Below, piece by piece: positions 7,353 through 15,600 of a stretch of 40,339 nucleotides of DNA. The translations under genes were made by a program, and so were the position numbers. The stretch is from contig DWWL01000009.1 in the NCBI GenBank assembly GCA_019119775.1, positions 1-40,339 of the forward strand, read 5' to 3'. How positions within the stretch are numbered: position 1 is the stretch's first letter; each line of letters opens with the position of its first letter. The notes beneath the pieces were generated by a model. It was not told where the DNA came from. It did not search any database and was given only the letters and a program-made list of their open reading frames with translations. The DNA comes from Candidatus Lachnoclostridium pullistercoris (GTDB lineage Bacteria > Bacillota > Clostridia > Lachnospirales > Lachnospiraceae).

Positions 7353-8636
7353 TCAGGCTTTTTCCAGCGCCTGATCGATGTCGGCGATAAGGTCATCTAC
7401 GTTTTCAATGCCCACGGACATGCGGATCAGTCCGGCGGAGATGCCGGCTTCTTTTAACTGTTCGTCGGTGAGCTGACGGTGGGTGTGGCTGGCGGGATGG
7501 AGAACGCAGGTTTTTGCGTCTGCCACATGGGTGGCGATGGAGGCCAGTTTTAAGCTGTCCAGGAAGCGCACGGCAGATTCCCGGCCGCCTTTGACTTCCA
7601 CGGAGATTACGCCGCAGGTGCCCTTCGGCATGTATTTTTTGGCCAGCTCGTAGTATTTGTCGCCTTCCAGCCCCGGATAATGGACGGAGGCGATTTTTTC
7701 ATGGGCCTGGAGATGTCTGGCGATGGCCAGAGCGTTGGAGCAGTGGCGTTCCACGCGCAGGGGAAGAGACTCCAGGCTGACGCCTAACAGATAGCAGTTC
7801 ATGGGGGAGGGGATGGAGCCCAGATCTCTCATGAGCTGGGAAGTAGCTTTGGTGATGTAGGCCAGCTTTCCGAATTTCTTTGTGTAGGTGATGCCGTGGT
7901 AGGATTCGTCGGGAGTGGTAAGACCGGGAAATTTATCAGCGTGGGCTTCCCAGTCAAAATTGCCGCTGTCCACAATGCAGCCGCCCACCTGCACCGCATG
8001 GCCGTCCATGTATTTGGTGGTGGAATGGGTCACAATGTCGGCTCCCCATTTAAACGGCTGGCAGTTGACCGGCGTGGCGAAGGTGTTGTCCACGATCAGA
8101 GGAACGCCGTGGCGGTGGGCAGCTGCGGCGAAGCGCTCAATGTCCAGGACCACCAGGGCCGGATTGGAGATGGACTCGGCGAAAACCAGTTTGGTGTTGG
8201 GGCGGAAAGCGGCGTCCAGCTCTTCGTCCGTGGCGTCGGCGCTGACAAACGTGCAGTCGATGCCCATTTTCTTTAAGGTAACGCCGGCCAGGTTGAAGGT
8301 GCCTCCGTAGATCTCAGAGGTGCAGATAATGTGGCCGCCTGCCTCGCAGATGTTGAAGATAGAGAAAAAGGTAGCTGCCTGTCCGGAAGAGGTGAGAATG
8401 GCTCCCACGCCGCCTTCCAGATCGGCGATTCTGGCTGCCACCGCGTCGTTGGTGGGATTCTGAAGTCTGGTATAGAAATATCCGGATGCCTCCAGGTCAA
8501 AGAGCTTTCCCATTTCATCGGCGGAATCGTACTTGAATGTGGTGGACTGGTAAATGGGGATCTGTCTCGCCTCCCCGTTTCCCGGGTTCCAGCCGGAGTG
8601 GATACATTTTGTTTCGATGCTGTAATTTCTGTCCAT
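7353..8636 (-). CDS. metY: O-acetylhomoserine sulfhydrylase (MetY-type, PLP-dependent)
   Basis: A 427-residue enzyme of the Cys/Met metabolism PLP family. It should convert O-acetylhomoserine plus sulfide into homocysteine. Visible features include the N-terminal ETKCIHSGWNPGNGEARQIPIYQSTTF, GVGAILTSSGQAAT for cofactor phosphate contacts, IVDNTFATPVNCQPFKWGADIV and HSTTKYMDGH with the PLP lysine. The length (about 430) and the THVADAKTCVLHPASHTHRQLT C-terminal segment fit O-acetylhomoserine sulfhydrylases rather than the shorter cystathionine enzymes. Start: the ATG at 8636 has AGGAGGAAC upstream; an in-frame upstream extension has none. The acetyl-type metA lies 0.9 kb away on the other strand, supporting the acetyl pathway. 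A promoter is at 8674-8702 and a terminator follows. Confidence 0.93.
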   Translation of the reverse strand: MDRNYSIETKCIHSGWNPGNGEARQIPIYQSTTFKYDSADEMGKLFDLEASGYFYTRLQNPTNDAVAARIADLEGGVGAILTSSGQAATFFSIFNICEAGGHIICTSEIYGGTFNLAGVTLKKMGIDCTFVSADATDEELDAAFRPNTKLVFAESISNPALVVLDIERFAAAAHRHGVPLIVDNTFATPVNCQPFKWGADIVTHSTTKYMDGHAVQVGGCIVDSGNFDWEAHADKFPGLTTPDESYHGITYTKKFGKLAYITKATSQLMRDLGSIPSPMNCYLLGVSLESLPLRVERHCSNALAIARHLQAHEKIASVHYPGLEGDKYYELAKKYMPKGTCGVISVEVKGGRESAVRFLDSLKLASIATHVADAKTCVLHPASHTHRQLTDEQLKEAGISAGLIRMSVGIENVDDLIADIDQALEKA

Positions 8637-8673
8637 GAATGTTCCTCCTCGTGAAAATAAAATGTTAGGAATA

Positions 8674-8702
8674 AGTATAGCAAAAGTTGAGGGATTGGAC
8701 AA
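8674..8702 (-). promoter_or_regulatory. Promoter of metY
   Basis: On the minus strand TTGTCC (8697-8702), 17 bases, then TATACT (8674-8679). The start codon lies 38 bases further on. The leader is too short to hold a SAM or T-box riboswitch. Confidence 0.6.
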
Positions 8703-8732
8703 GGGCGGAAATGAAGGAGAGGAGAAGAGAGG

Positions 8733-9347
8733 ATGTGCAGCCGTTTTTATGTGGATGACAGTGTGGATGCCCTTTTAAAGGAGCTGGATCCGGGGTACGT
8801 CCCGGCAGGCCGCGGGAGGGAGGATCGTTTTCCGTCCCGCTTCTCTCTGGCGGTGTGCGTCAGAGACGGACATGCGGCGGTTGAGAAAATGAAGTGGGGA
8901 TTTCCCCGGGGAATGTCCGGCGGAAACGGACATGGGTCGGAGAACAGGGACGGGCTGGTGATCAACGCCAGGGCGGAGACGGTGCTTGAACGCCCTATGT
9001 TCCGGGATGGAGCCCGCAGCAGGCGGTGTCTGATCCCGGCGGCCGGTTTTTATGAGTGGAACAGGGAAAAGGAGAAGGCGGCCTTTTACCGGCTGGACCG
9101 AACGCCTCTTCTCATGGCGGGGATCTGTCTGCCGGACCCGGAAGGGGAAGGGGACCGCTTTGTGATCATCACCACCGGCGCCAACCGTTCAGTTGCGCCG
9201 GTCCACGAGCGGATGCCGCTGATATTGGAGCGCGGACAGTGGAAAACATGGCTGTTTGACGGAGAGAAGGTGGAAAACCTTCTGGCGTTTCAGCCGGGAC
9301 CGCTAGAGAGATTTCAGGAATACGAGCAGCAAACCCTGGTATTTTGA
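8733..9347 (+). CDS. SRAP family abasic-site processing protein (YedK/HMCES type)
   Basis: A 204-residue SOS response-associated peptidase (SRAP) family protein. Members form a thiazolidine crosslink between the N-terminal cysteine and abasic sites in single-stranded DNA. The sequence retains the required residues: Cys2 (exposed after Met removal), Asn78 in the NARAET motif, Glu108 in GFYEW and His158 in VHERMP. Length and motif order are normal for the family. It begins 31 bases beyond the metY promoter and is divergent from metY. The last two codons and the stop lie inside the first unit of a 26-bp tandem repeat, so the present C-terminus (LVF) may have been set by repeat expansion. Confidence 0.93.
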   Translation: MCSRFYVDDSVDALLKELDPGYVPAGRGREDRFPSRFSLAVCVRDGHAAVEKMKWGFPRGMSGGNGHGSENRDGLVINARAETVLERPMFRDGARSRRCLIPAAGFYEWNREKEKAAFYRLDRTPLLMAGICLPDPEGEGDRFVIITTGANRSVAPVHERMPLILERGQWKTWLFDGEKVENLLAFQPGPLERFQEYEQQTLVF

Positions 9348-9438
9348 AAGCAGCGTCGGGGGAGGTATTTTGAAAGCAGCGTCGGGGGAGGTATTTTGAA
9401 GGCCGCGCCTGGTTGTATTTTGAAGGCCGCGCCTGGTG
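9338..9438 (+). repeat. Short tandem repeat, four units of 24-26 bp
   Basis: Units start at 9338, 9364, 9390 and 9415. Each carries GTATTTTGAA followed by a GC-rich part. Units 1 and 2 share AGCAGCGTCGGGGGA, while units 3 and 4 share GGCCGCGCCTGGT. A worn fifth unit may run into the metA promoter (9439-9462). The first unit contains the stop codon of the SRAP gene. Confidence 0.9.
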
Positions 9439-9441
9439 CAT

Positions 9442-9470
9442 TTGACTCTTGGCTGCGCCTGTGTTATCAT
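9442..9470 (+). promoter_or_regulatory. Promoter of metA
   Basis: TTGACT (9442-9447), 17 bases and TATCAT (9465-9470) lie 59 bases before the start codon. The leader is too short for a SAM riboswitch. Confidence 0.65.
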
Positions 9471-9528
9471 CAAAGTTACCGGAAAAAAGAGAATTCCTGC
9501 AAAGATATAAAAAAGGAGAAGTTAAGCA

Positions 9529-10464
9529 ATGCCCATAAAAGTACAGAATGATCTGCCGGCCAAGGCGATCCTGGAGGATGAGAATATTTTCGTGATGGAT
9601 GAGCACCGGGCTATGACCCAGGACATCCGCCCTCTTTATATTGTAATCTTAAATCTGATGCCCACGAAGGAGGAGACGGAGCTGCAGCTTCTGCGCGCCC
9701 TGTCCAATACGCCCCTTCAGATCGATGTGACCCTGATGTGCGTGGAGAGCTATGTGTCCAAGAACACGCCGGCTTCCCATTTGAACAAGTATTACAAGCG
9801 GTTCCGGGAGATCAAGGACCGCCGGTTTGACGGAATGATCATCACCGGGGCGCCGGTGGAGCAGATGGCGTTTGAGGAAGTGGATTACTGGAACGAGCTG
9901 ACGGAGATCATGGAGTGGAGCCGCACCAATGTGTTCAGCACTTTTCACATCTGCTGGGGGGCCCAGGCCGGCCTGTACTACCATTACGGCATAAAAAAGG
10001 TGATGCTTGAGAAAAAGCTCAGCGGCGTTTACCGCCATGAGCTGCTTCACCGCAAGGTGCTTCTGGCCCGGGGGATGGACGATGTGTTTTACGTTCCCCA
10101 GTCCAGGTATACCGGCCTTGATGAGGCGGCCATCGCCGCAGAGCCCCGGCTTCAGGTGGTAGCGAGCAGCCCGGAGGCAGGTAGCTACATGATCATTGGA
10201 GACGGCGGCCGCCGGATCTTCATCACCGGCCACTCGGAGTACGACCGCATGACGTTAAATCAGGAATATCTCAGAGATGTGGGCCGCGGCCTGAACCCGG
10301 ATGTGCCGGACAACTACTACCCCGGCAACGATCCGGAAAAAATGCCGCTTCTCACCTGGCGCGCCAACTCCAACTGCGTGTACTCCAACTGGCTGAATTA
10401 TTACGTGTACCAGACGACCCCGTATGATTTGGAGAAATTGCGGTATACGCTGAGGGAATCATGA
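9529..10464 (+). CDS. metA: Homoserine O-acetyltransferase (MetA/HTS family)
   Basis: First committed step of methionine synthesis: acylation of the homoserine hydroxyl. The 311-residue protein aligns over the whole length of MetA. The catalytic residues are in the expected places: Cys142 in FHICWGAQ, and His235 and Glu237 in TGHSEYD. Residue 111 is Glu (GAPVEQM). From published work on MetA specificity, Glu at this position goes with acetyl-CoA use and Gly with succinyl-CoA. This agrees with the MetY-type sulfhydrylase encoded nearby. AAGGAG lies 8 bases before ATG. The gene has its own promoter and a strong terminator. Confidence 0.96.
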   Translation: MPIKVQNDLPAKAILEDENIFVMDEHRAMTQDIRPLYIVILNLMPTKEETELQLLRALSNTPLQIDVTLMCVESYVSKNTPASHLNKYYKRFREIKDRRFDGMIITGAPVEQMAFEEVDYWNELTEIMEWSRTNVFSTFHICWGAQAGLYYHYGIKKVMLEKKLSGVYRHELLHRKVLLARGMDDVFYVPQSRYTGLDEAAIAAEPRLQVVASSPEAGSYMIIGDGGRRIFITGHSEYDRMTLNQEYLRDVGRGLNPDVPDNYYPGNDPEKMPLLTWRANSNCVYSNWLNYYVYQTTPYDLEKLRYTLRES

Positions 10465-10501
10465 TGTGGTCGGCTGGAAAAAAGATTAAAATGTAAGACA
10501 G

Positions 10502-10546
10502 ACGGCAGGCGGTTTTTTCATGAAAAAACTGGCCTGCCGTTATTTT
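10502..10546 (+). terminator. Terminator of metA
   Basis: ACGGCAGGC (10502-10510) pairs with GCCTGCCGT (10532-10540); the interior also pairs (GTTTTTTCATGAAAAAAC). A TATTTT tail follows. Confidence 0.85.
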
Positions 10547-10614
10547 CTGCCTCTTTCCCCGCCCCTCACTAGGTGGTATACTGGATTCAGTCAGAATTGG
10601 AAGGAGGCTTTTTC

Positions 10615-11820
10615 ATGTTCACCCCCACAGAAGACCAGATCCGCTCGTTCCGCCTGCGCGCCCACCATCTGGACCGGGAGTACGGGAAGGAATCCATACT
10701 GGAGGCGGCAGGAACCTGCGGCCTGCAGAACAGTCCGCCGGGAGCGTGGGAGGCAGCTGTCCGCTGCCGTATTCCCGGGTACGGGAGAGAAGAGCTTTCC
10801 GACCTGCTGGAGGAGAAAAAAGTGCTCCTTCAGGCGTGGAGCCTGCGGGGAGCGCCGTTTGTGTTTCCGACGGAGGAGAGGGAGATATTTTTAAACGCCC
10901 TGATCCCTGAAAAAGAGGAAGAATGGATCTACACCAGGGGGATCGGACTGGCGCTGGATGTCCTGGAGATGAGGGAAGGGGAACTGCTGGAACGGCTTCT
11001 GCGGGTGATTCCCGGGCTGAACGGGAGAGTGATCCAGGGAAAGAATGAGCTGGACCAGACGCTGGCAGAGTGGATGGAGCGGGAGCTCCCGGAAGAAAAG
11101 AAGGAGACGTGGAACCGGTCGTCCATGTACGGCAGTCCGGACCGGCAGACAGTGGGAGGAGCGGCGGTGTCCTTTCTTCTCAGGCCCTGTTCTTTTCTGG
11201 GGCAGGTAGTGTTTGGAAAGCGGCAGGGGGTGAGCCCGTCTTTTACCGGGACGGCGGCCTGGCTGGGCGGAAAGATGGCAGAGGAAATCCCGCGGCAGGC
11301 GGATCCCGCGGCGGCAAGGCTGCTGGTGAGGAAATTTCTACGCTGCTACGGGCCGGCTGTACCGGATCATTTCGCGGCCTGGCTGGGATGTTCGGGAAAA
11401 CAGGCCAGGCGGATGTGGGCCCTGGCGTCGGAGGAGATGGAACCGGTTTCCGTGCTGGGAAAGAAGGAATTTATTCTGGCGGAGGACAGAGCGGCTCTGG
11501 CCGCGCGCCCGGATTTTTCCAGAGGGCCGCTGCTTTTGAGCGCTCATGATCCCTATCTGGACCAGAGGGAGCGGTATTTTCTGCAGAAAGATCCGGCGCT
11601 CTGCAGGCGGATCTGGAGAACGACGGCAAATCCCGGCGTAGTGGTGAATGAGGGCAGGGCGGCCGGCATCTGGACGGCCAGAAAAAAGAAGGAAAAGCTG
11701 GAAGTGGAAATCACGCTCTGGGAACCGGCCGCAGAGGAGAGAAGGCTTCGGGAACTGGCGGAGGAGTACGGAGCGTTCCGGGAACTGGAGCTGACGGGCG
11801 TCAGGGTCAGAAGAGAGTGA
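10615..11820 (+). CDS. Winged-helix DNA-binding protein, YcaQ/AlkZ-like (HTH_42 family)
   Basis: A 401-residue member of the HTH_42 (PF06224) family, which includes the interstrand-crosslink glycosylases YcaQ and AlkZ. Supporting segments are the N-terminal RLRAHHLDREYG and AAGTCGLQNSPPGAWEAA, the mid-region PSFTGTAAW..., and the C-terminal LLSAHDPYLDQRERYFL, which resembles the conserved aspartate motif of the family. The Q-x-Q/E catalytic motif of proven glycosylases is here Q-N-S, so glycosylase activity is uncertain; many clostridial homologues are of this type. ATG 10615 has AAGGAGG upstream. It is followed 18 bases later by a GNAT gene, probably in the same operon. Confidence 0.75.
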   Translation: MFTPTEDQIRSFRLRAHHLDREYGKESILEAAGTCGLQNSPPGAWEAAVRCRIPGYGREELSDLLEEKKVLLQAWSLRGAPFVFPTEEREIFLNALIPEKEEEWIYTRGIGLALDVLEMREGELLERLLRVIPGLNGRVIQGKNELDQTLAEWMERELPEEKKETWNRSSMYGSPDRQTVGGAAVSFLLRPCSFLGQVVFGKRQGVSPSFTGTAAWLGGKMAEEIPRQADPAAARLLVRKFLRCYGPAVPDHFAAWLGCSGKQARRMWALASEEMEPVSVLGKKEFILAEDRAALAARPDFSRGPLLLSAHDPYLDQRERYFLQKDPALCRRIWRTTANPGVVVNEGRAAGIWTARKKKEKLEVEITLWEPAAEERRLRELAEEYGAFRELELTGVRVRRE

Positions 11821-11838
11821 CGGAGAGAGGAGGATCAT

Positions 11839-12360
11839 ATGGAAGTGACATTTCGCGCATATACGGGGGAAGATCTCCCGGAACTGATGGAGATCTGGAA
11901 CGATATTCTGGAGGATGGGGAGGCATTTCCGGGGACGGAGCTTTACGCTCTGCCGGAGTTTGCGGCCATGCTGGAGGAACAGTCGGCAGTTACCTGCATG
12001 CTTCAGGACGGGGTTCTGGCAGGCTACTACATTCTGCATCCCAATAACATCGGCAGGTGCAGCCATGTAGCCAACGCGTCCTACGCCATGAAAAAGGAAT
12101 TCCGCGGCCGCGGGCTGGGAAAGTATCTGGTGGGGCAGTCTTTGAAACAGGCGGCCCGGCTGGGATTTCGGGGGATGCAGTTTAACGCGGTGGTGGCCGG
12201 CAATCTGGCGGCCCTGAGAATCTACCGGAACGCCGGTTTTCAGACGGTGGGAAAGATCCCCGGCGGCTTTCTCTTAAAAAACGGGACGTATTCAGACATG
12301 TACATTCTTTACCGTCCGCTGACGGAGAGCGGGATTGAAATGCCGTCAGACTCATGCTAG
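11839..12360 (+). CDS. GNAT family N-acetyltransferase
   Basis: A 173-residue acetyltransferase. The acetyl-CoA pyrophosphate-binding motif is seen as the EFRGRGLGKYLVG segment (R-x-x-G-x-G), followed by the VAGNLAALRIYRNAGFQTVGKIP strand-helix unit. The N-terminal FRAYTGEDLPELMEIWNDIL is the usual first strand and helix. Substrate unknown; the overall pattern is like the phosphinothricin/amino acid type GNATs of Firmicutes. GAGGAGG precedes ATG by 5 bases, and the gene follows the YcaQ-like gene closely. The promoter of rpoN lies at its 3' end. Confidence 0.88.
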   Translation: MEVTFRAYTGEDLPELMEIWNDILEDGEAFPGTELYALPEFAAMLEEQSAVTCMLQDGVLAGYYILHPNNIGRCSHVANASYAMKKEFRGRGLGKYLVGQSLKQAARLGFRGMQFNAVVAGNLAALRIYRNAGFQTVGKIPGGFLLKNGTYSDMYILYRPLTESGIEMPSDSC

Positions 12361-12363
12361 AAT
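12335..12363 (+). promoter_or_regulatory. Promoter of rpoN inside the GNAT gene end
   Basis: TTGAAA (12335-12340), 17 bases and TAGAAT (12358-12363), 46 bases before the rpoN start. The -10 box overlaps the GNAT stop codon. Confidence 0.55.
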
Positions 12364-12409
12364 AATGTATAGGAAAAAATACAAAGATACAAGAAGAAGG
12401 AGTTAGAAC

Positions 12410-13732
12410 ATGGAAGTTGGTTTCGGGACACTGTTAGAGCAGAAGCAGACCCTTTCCCAGGCACAGATCCAGTCTCTGGAGATTCTGGCCATGGACAGCA
12501 TTGAACTGGGCCGTCTGCTGCATGACGAATATCTGGAAAATCCGATTCTGGACTACAACGGGACGGAACCGGGACCGGTGAAAACTCAGGAGCTGGCTGA
12601 TGATTACGCGGGAACTCCGTTTTATCAGCACGGGGAAGATCTGAACGAGAAAAATGAGGGAAATATACCGGCTCAGGAAAAAGACACGATCCGTACATAC
12701 CTGCTGTGGCAGCTGGACCGCAGCCGATATACCAGTGAAGAATGGGCCGCCATGGAATATATGACGGACTGCCTGGAGGACAGCGGATTTTTTACCACTC
12801 CGTTAAAAGAAGTGGCGGAGGCGTGCGGGATCACGGAGGAGCAGGCGGCTGCCTGCTTAAATGAGCTCAGGCAGCTGGAGCCCTACGGGATCTTTTCGGA
12901 GGATTTAAAGCACTGCCTGTTAAAGCAGATCCAGGTGCTGGGAATGGAAGGCACCGATCTGTGGCATGTGGTGGACGGATATCTGGAGGCGGTGGCAGCC
13001 GGGAAAATCAGCGAGATTTCCAGAGGCTTAAAAATATCCACGGCGAGCGTGAGAAAGTGCATCAGTCAGATCGGGGAGCTCAATCCCAGGCCGCTCTCCG
13101 GCTTCGGCACGGAGAAAGCGTCCTACATTGTGCCGGACATTATCCTCCGCAGGGAAAATGGGGAGTGGTATGGGGAGTTAAATGATTCCTGGATGGAGGA
13201 TTACAAGATCAACGACTACTACCTGAAGATGATGAAAGAGTCCCGGGAGGAAGAGCTGGTAAGCTATTTTAAGGAAAAGCTGGAGCGCGTCCGCTTTCTG
13301 ATGGCAAGCATTGAACAGAGGCGGCAGACCATCATGGGGATCGTAAATTATATCATCGAGAAACAGCAGCCGTTTCTGGACGGAAAGGGGCCGTTAGCTC
13401 CCATGACCATGAAGGATGCGGCGGAAGCTCTGGGCATTCACCCGTCGACAGTCAGCCGGGCGGTGAGGGGCAAGTACGTTCAGTACCCCAACGGCAGCAT
13501 TTTTATGAAATCCCTGTTTACGGCGCCGGCGGGAAAGGAAGACGGAGTCAGCGCCATGGGCGTAAAGCAGAGCATAAAAGAGCTGATCGAGGGAGAAGAC
13601 CACCAGAAGCCTTACAGCGACAAGGAACTGGCGGGGCTTCTGGAAGAGCGCGGAATTCACGTTTCCCGCAGGGCGGTGGCCAAATACCGGGAGGAAATGG
13701 GAATCCGGGGAAGTTTTGAGAGAAGAGCATAA
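12410..13732 (+). CDS. rpoN: RNA polymerase sigma-54 factor
   Basis: A 440-residue sigma-54. Region I is the Gln/Leu-rich segment near the N-terminus (LLEQKQTLSQAQIQSLEILAM, then LHDEYLENPIL). The core-binding domain follows, with the repeated CLEDSGFFTTPLKEVA and LEPYGIFSEDLKHCL patterns. A helix-turn-helix is visible around ALGIHPSTVSRAVRGKYVQYP, and the C-terminal RpoN box reads SRRAVAKYREE, close to the canonical ARRTVAKYRE. It reads -24/-12 promoters and needs an AAA+ activator; no such activator is encoded in this window. AAGGAG lies 8 bases before ATG. The gene stands alone between its promoter and a strong terminator. Confidence 0.96.
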   Translation: MEVGFGTLLEQKQTLSQAQIQSLEILAMDSIELGRLLHDEYLENPILDYNGTEPGPVKTQELADDYAGTPFYQHGEDLNEKNEGNIPAQEKDTIRTYLLWQLDRSRYTSEEWAAMEYMTDCLEDSGFFTTPLKEVAEACGITEEQAAACLNELRQLEPYGIFSEDLKHCLLKQIQVLGMEGTDLWHVVDGYLEAVAAGKISEISRGLKISTASVRKCISQIGELNPRPLSGFGTEKASYIVPDIILRRENGEWYGELNDSWMEDYKINDYYLKMMKESREEELVSYFKEKLERVRFLMASIEQRRQTIMGIVNYIIEKQQPFLDGKGPLAPMTMKDAAEALGIHPSTVSRAVRGKYVQYPNGSIFMKSLFTAPAGKEDGVSAMGVKQSIKELIEGEDHQKPYSDKELAGLLEERGIHVSRRAVAKYREEMGIRGSFERRA

Positions 13733-13744
13733 ATAGAGAAAGAA

Positions 13745-13787
13745 GGCTGTCTGACCAGGCGGAAAAAACGGTCAGGCAGCCTGTTTT
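13745..13787 (+). terminator. Terminator of rpoN
   Basis: GGCTGTCTGACC (13745-13756) pairs with GGTCAGGCAGCC (13770-13781) with one wobble, followed by TGTTTTTAT. Confidence 0.88.
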
Positions 13788-13809
13788 TATATAATTATAT
13801 AATAGGAGG

Positions 13810-13844
13810 CTTCGTTCCTTGTCAGATAAAAACGCTCCGCGGGA
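13810..13844. repeat. Dispersed short repeat, copy A
   Basis: Contains CTTCGTTCCTTG (13810-13821) and AAAACGCTCCGCGGGA (13829-13844). The second block recurs at 28490 and the first at 38440, each time just beyond a terminator. It lies between rpoN and the convergent flippase gene. Confidence 0.5.
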
Positions 13845-13855
13845 ATCGCATGAAG

Positions 13856-15394
13856 TCACTTGCTGCCGCGCCGGCGGTGGAACAGCAGAAGAAATCCGCC
13901 GTAGCAGACTGAGGTGATCCCGATCTTGACAGCCGTCTGGAAAAATGGATGCAGGTGTTCTAAGAGAAGGGCCGCGGGCAGGGAGAGCAGGGCATTTAAG
14001 ATTCCCAGAGACAGGATCAGAAAGGCTGCCGGCTTTGCAATTATGGACCAGGCGTTCCAGCAGAAGTCGGCCTGCCGGCTTAAGGAAGCCAGGTGGATGA
14101 AGGCCAGAAAAATTTCGCTGGCCAGCATTCCCCACAAAAGGGCGGCGATGCCGAACCTGGGGATGCCGAAGAATACAAATGCCAGCCGCAGCAGCAGGGA
14201 GGCTGCATTTTGAAGGAAGGTGGTGCCTGTGCGGCCCAGACCGTTCAGGATGCTGCCTGTGGTGGAGGATAAGTAGAGGAAGGGGCAGAGCCAGGACAGG
14301 ACGGCGATGAAATGGCCGGCGCTTTCGTCCCGGAATACCGCCATTCCCAGCTCATTTCCAAATCTGGTGAAGATCCCGATGCAGAAGATGCCCATGTAAA
14401 GGCTGTAGCGCAGGGACATGGTTACGGCGGAGGAAATCTGGTCCCGTTTTCCCAGGGACTGGGCTTCGGCCACGGCGGGCAGCAGGAGCACGGCCATGGA
14501 GTTGGCGATGGCGGAGGGAAAGAGAATGAAAGGCATGGCCATGCCGGTGAGCACGCCGTACACGCTGTAGGCTTCGCCGGAGGAGAGGCCGAAGGCGAGA
14601 AGCCGGTTGGGGATCAGGACAGCTTCGGCGCTGGAGAGAAGGTTCAGCACCAGCCGGTTTCCCATGAGAGGCATGGCGAGTGTCATAAGTCCGGGAGCCG
14701 TTTCGCGGAATGCCTGGAGAAACGGCAGGCGGCGGGCAGATGTTTCCTCCTGCCGCTGCGGCTCGGGAGGAAAGAGAGCAAAGGCCAGCATGGAAAATAA
14801 AGTGGCGGCAGCTTCGCCGATGAGGTGGCCGTACACGGCCAGGCGGACTGTGATGGGATGCCCCTGCTCCGTCATGATATCGGCGATGAGAAAGACGGCC
14901 GCGATGCGGATCATCTGTTCTGCCAGCTGGGTGCCGGCCGGGACTTTGGTCTTCTGCAGGCCATAATAATAGCCGTTGACGCAGGCGTGAACGGCGGTGC
15001 AGGGGACGGCCAGGGCCATGATGGGAAGGAGCGGGGCGCAGCGCGGCTCAAGAAGCAGATGCCCGGCCAGAAAAGGGGCAAAGCGGCAGACGGCGGCGGA
15101 CAGGGCCAGGGACATGGAAAAGGAGATGACCAGCCCCGTCTGAAAAACAGTCTTTCCTTTCTGAGTGCCGGCCGCCACAAAGCGGGAGATGGCTGTCTGG
15201 ATGGAGCCGGCGCAGATGGCAAAGCAGATGCCGAACACGGGATGCACCATGTTGTAGACGCCGAGCCCCTCGGCCCCGATGGTGCGGGAGAGAAAGATGC
15301 GGTAAAAAAAGCCCAGGATGCGGCTTAAAAATCCGGTGGCGGTGAGGATGAGAGTGCCGGCGATGAACGCCTGCCTGCGGGGGGAAAGATTCAT
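13856..15394 (-). CDS. MOP-superfamily flippase, SpoVB/polysaccharide exporter type
   Basis: A 512-residue integral membrane protein with about 12-14 hydrophobic segments. The first segment, AFIAGTLILTATGFLSRILGFFYRIFLSRTIGAEGLGVYNMV, is the signature of the SpoVB/MurJ-like branch of the MOP flippases. Members move lipid-linked glycans across the membrane; SpoVB acts in the spore cortex, others in cell wall or polysaccharide export. The C-terminal half contains repeated LLLRLAFVFFG-like helices. No glycosyltransferase lies nearby, so the substrate is open. ATG 15394 has GGAGA upstream on the minus strand. The gene is convergent with rpoN and divergent from the HxlR-linked unit. Confidence 0.85.
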   Translation of the reverse strand: MNLSPRRQAFIAGTLILTATGFLSRILGFFYRIFLSRTIGAEGLGVYNMVHPVFGICFAICAGSIQTAISRFVAAGTQKGKTVFQTGLVISFSMSLALSAAVCRFAPFLAGHLLLEPRCAPLLPIMALAVPCTAVHACVNGYYYGLQKTKVPAGTQLAEQMIRIAAVFLIADIMTEQGHPITVRLAVYGHLIGEAAATLFSMLAFALFPPEPQRQEETSARRLPFLQAFRETAPGLMTLAMPLMGNRLVLNLLSSAEAVLIPNRLLAFGLSSGEAYSVYGVLTGMAMPFILFPSAIANSMAVLLLPAVAEAQSLGKRDQISSAVTMSLRYSLYMGIFCIGIFTRFGNELGMAVFRDESAGHFIAVLSWLCPFLYLSSTTGSILNGLGRTGTTFLQNAASLLLRLAFVFFGIPRFGIAALLWGMLASEIFLAFIHLASLSRQADFCWNAWSIIAKPAAFLILSLGILNALLSLPAALLLEHLHPFFQTAVKIGITSVCYGGFLLLFHRRRGSK

Positions 15395-15488
15395 GGAGTC
15401 TCCAGAAAATGCAGTTTCTACAGTTTATGCGGGGCGGAGGAGGGAATATGCGGGATAGTTTCCCGGCTGCCGGGAAAGCCATACTATG

Positions 15489-15513
15489 AAATTTATGAGC
15501 AGCTCATAAATTT
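15489..15513. promoter_or_regulatory. 25-bp near-perfect palindrome, likely HxlR operator
   Basis: AAATTTATGAGC, one central A, and GCTCATAAATTT form an exact inverted repeat. It sits 9 bases upstream of the -35 box of the next gene. A smaller related site, TGAG-N5-CTCA (15551-15563), overlaps the predicted transcription start. The HxlR regulator encoded just downstream is the natural candidate to bind it. Confidence 0.65.
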
Positions 15514-15522
15514 GCTAATATA

Positions 15523-15551
15523 TTGTCTGCCGCAAGTCGATTTTTTATAAT
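15523..15551 (+). promoter_or_regulatory. Promoter of the PNPOx-like gene
   Basis: TTGTCT (15523-15528), exactly 17 bases, then TATAAT (15546-15551). Confidence 0.7.
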
Positions 15552-15600
15552 GAGTACAGCTCAATTGACCGGGCTGAAAATCAGATTTGGAGGTATCTGC

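Noticed and set aside
7016-7396. A minus-strand frame downstream of metY with a protein-like stretch (RENMARLERFFALAMETD)
   Set aside because: It overlaps the end of ligA and the metY terminator, has no ribosome site and no family match; at most a decayed fragment.
9338-9438. Possible CRISPR-like repeats
   Set aside because: Units are directly adjacent without spacers and there are no cas genes; they are simple tandem repeats.
9439-9528. SAM riboswitch before metA
   Set aside because: Only about 50 bases lie between the predicted transcription start and ATG, too few for a S-box and its terminator.
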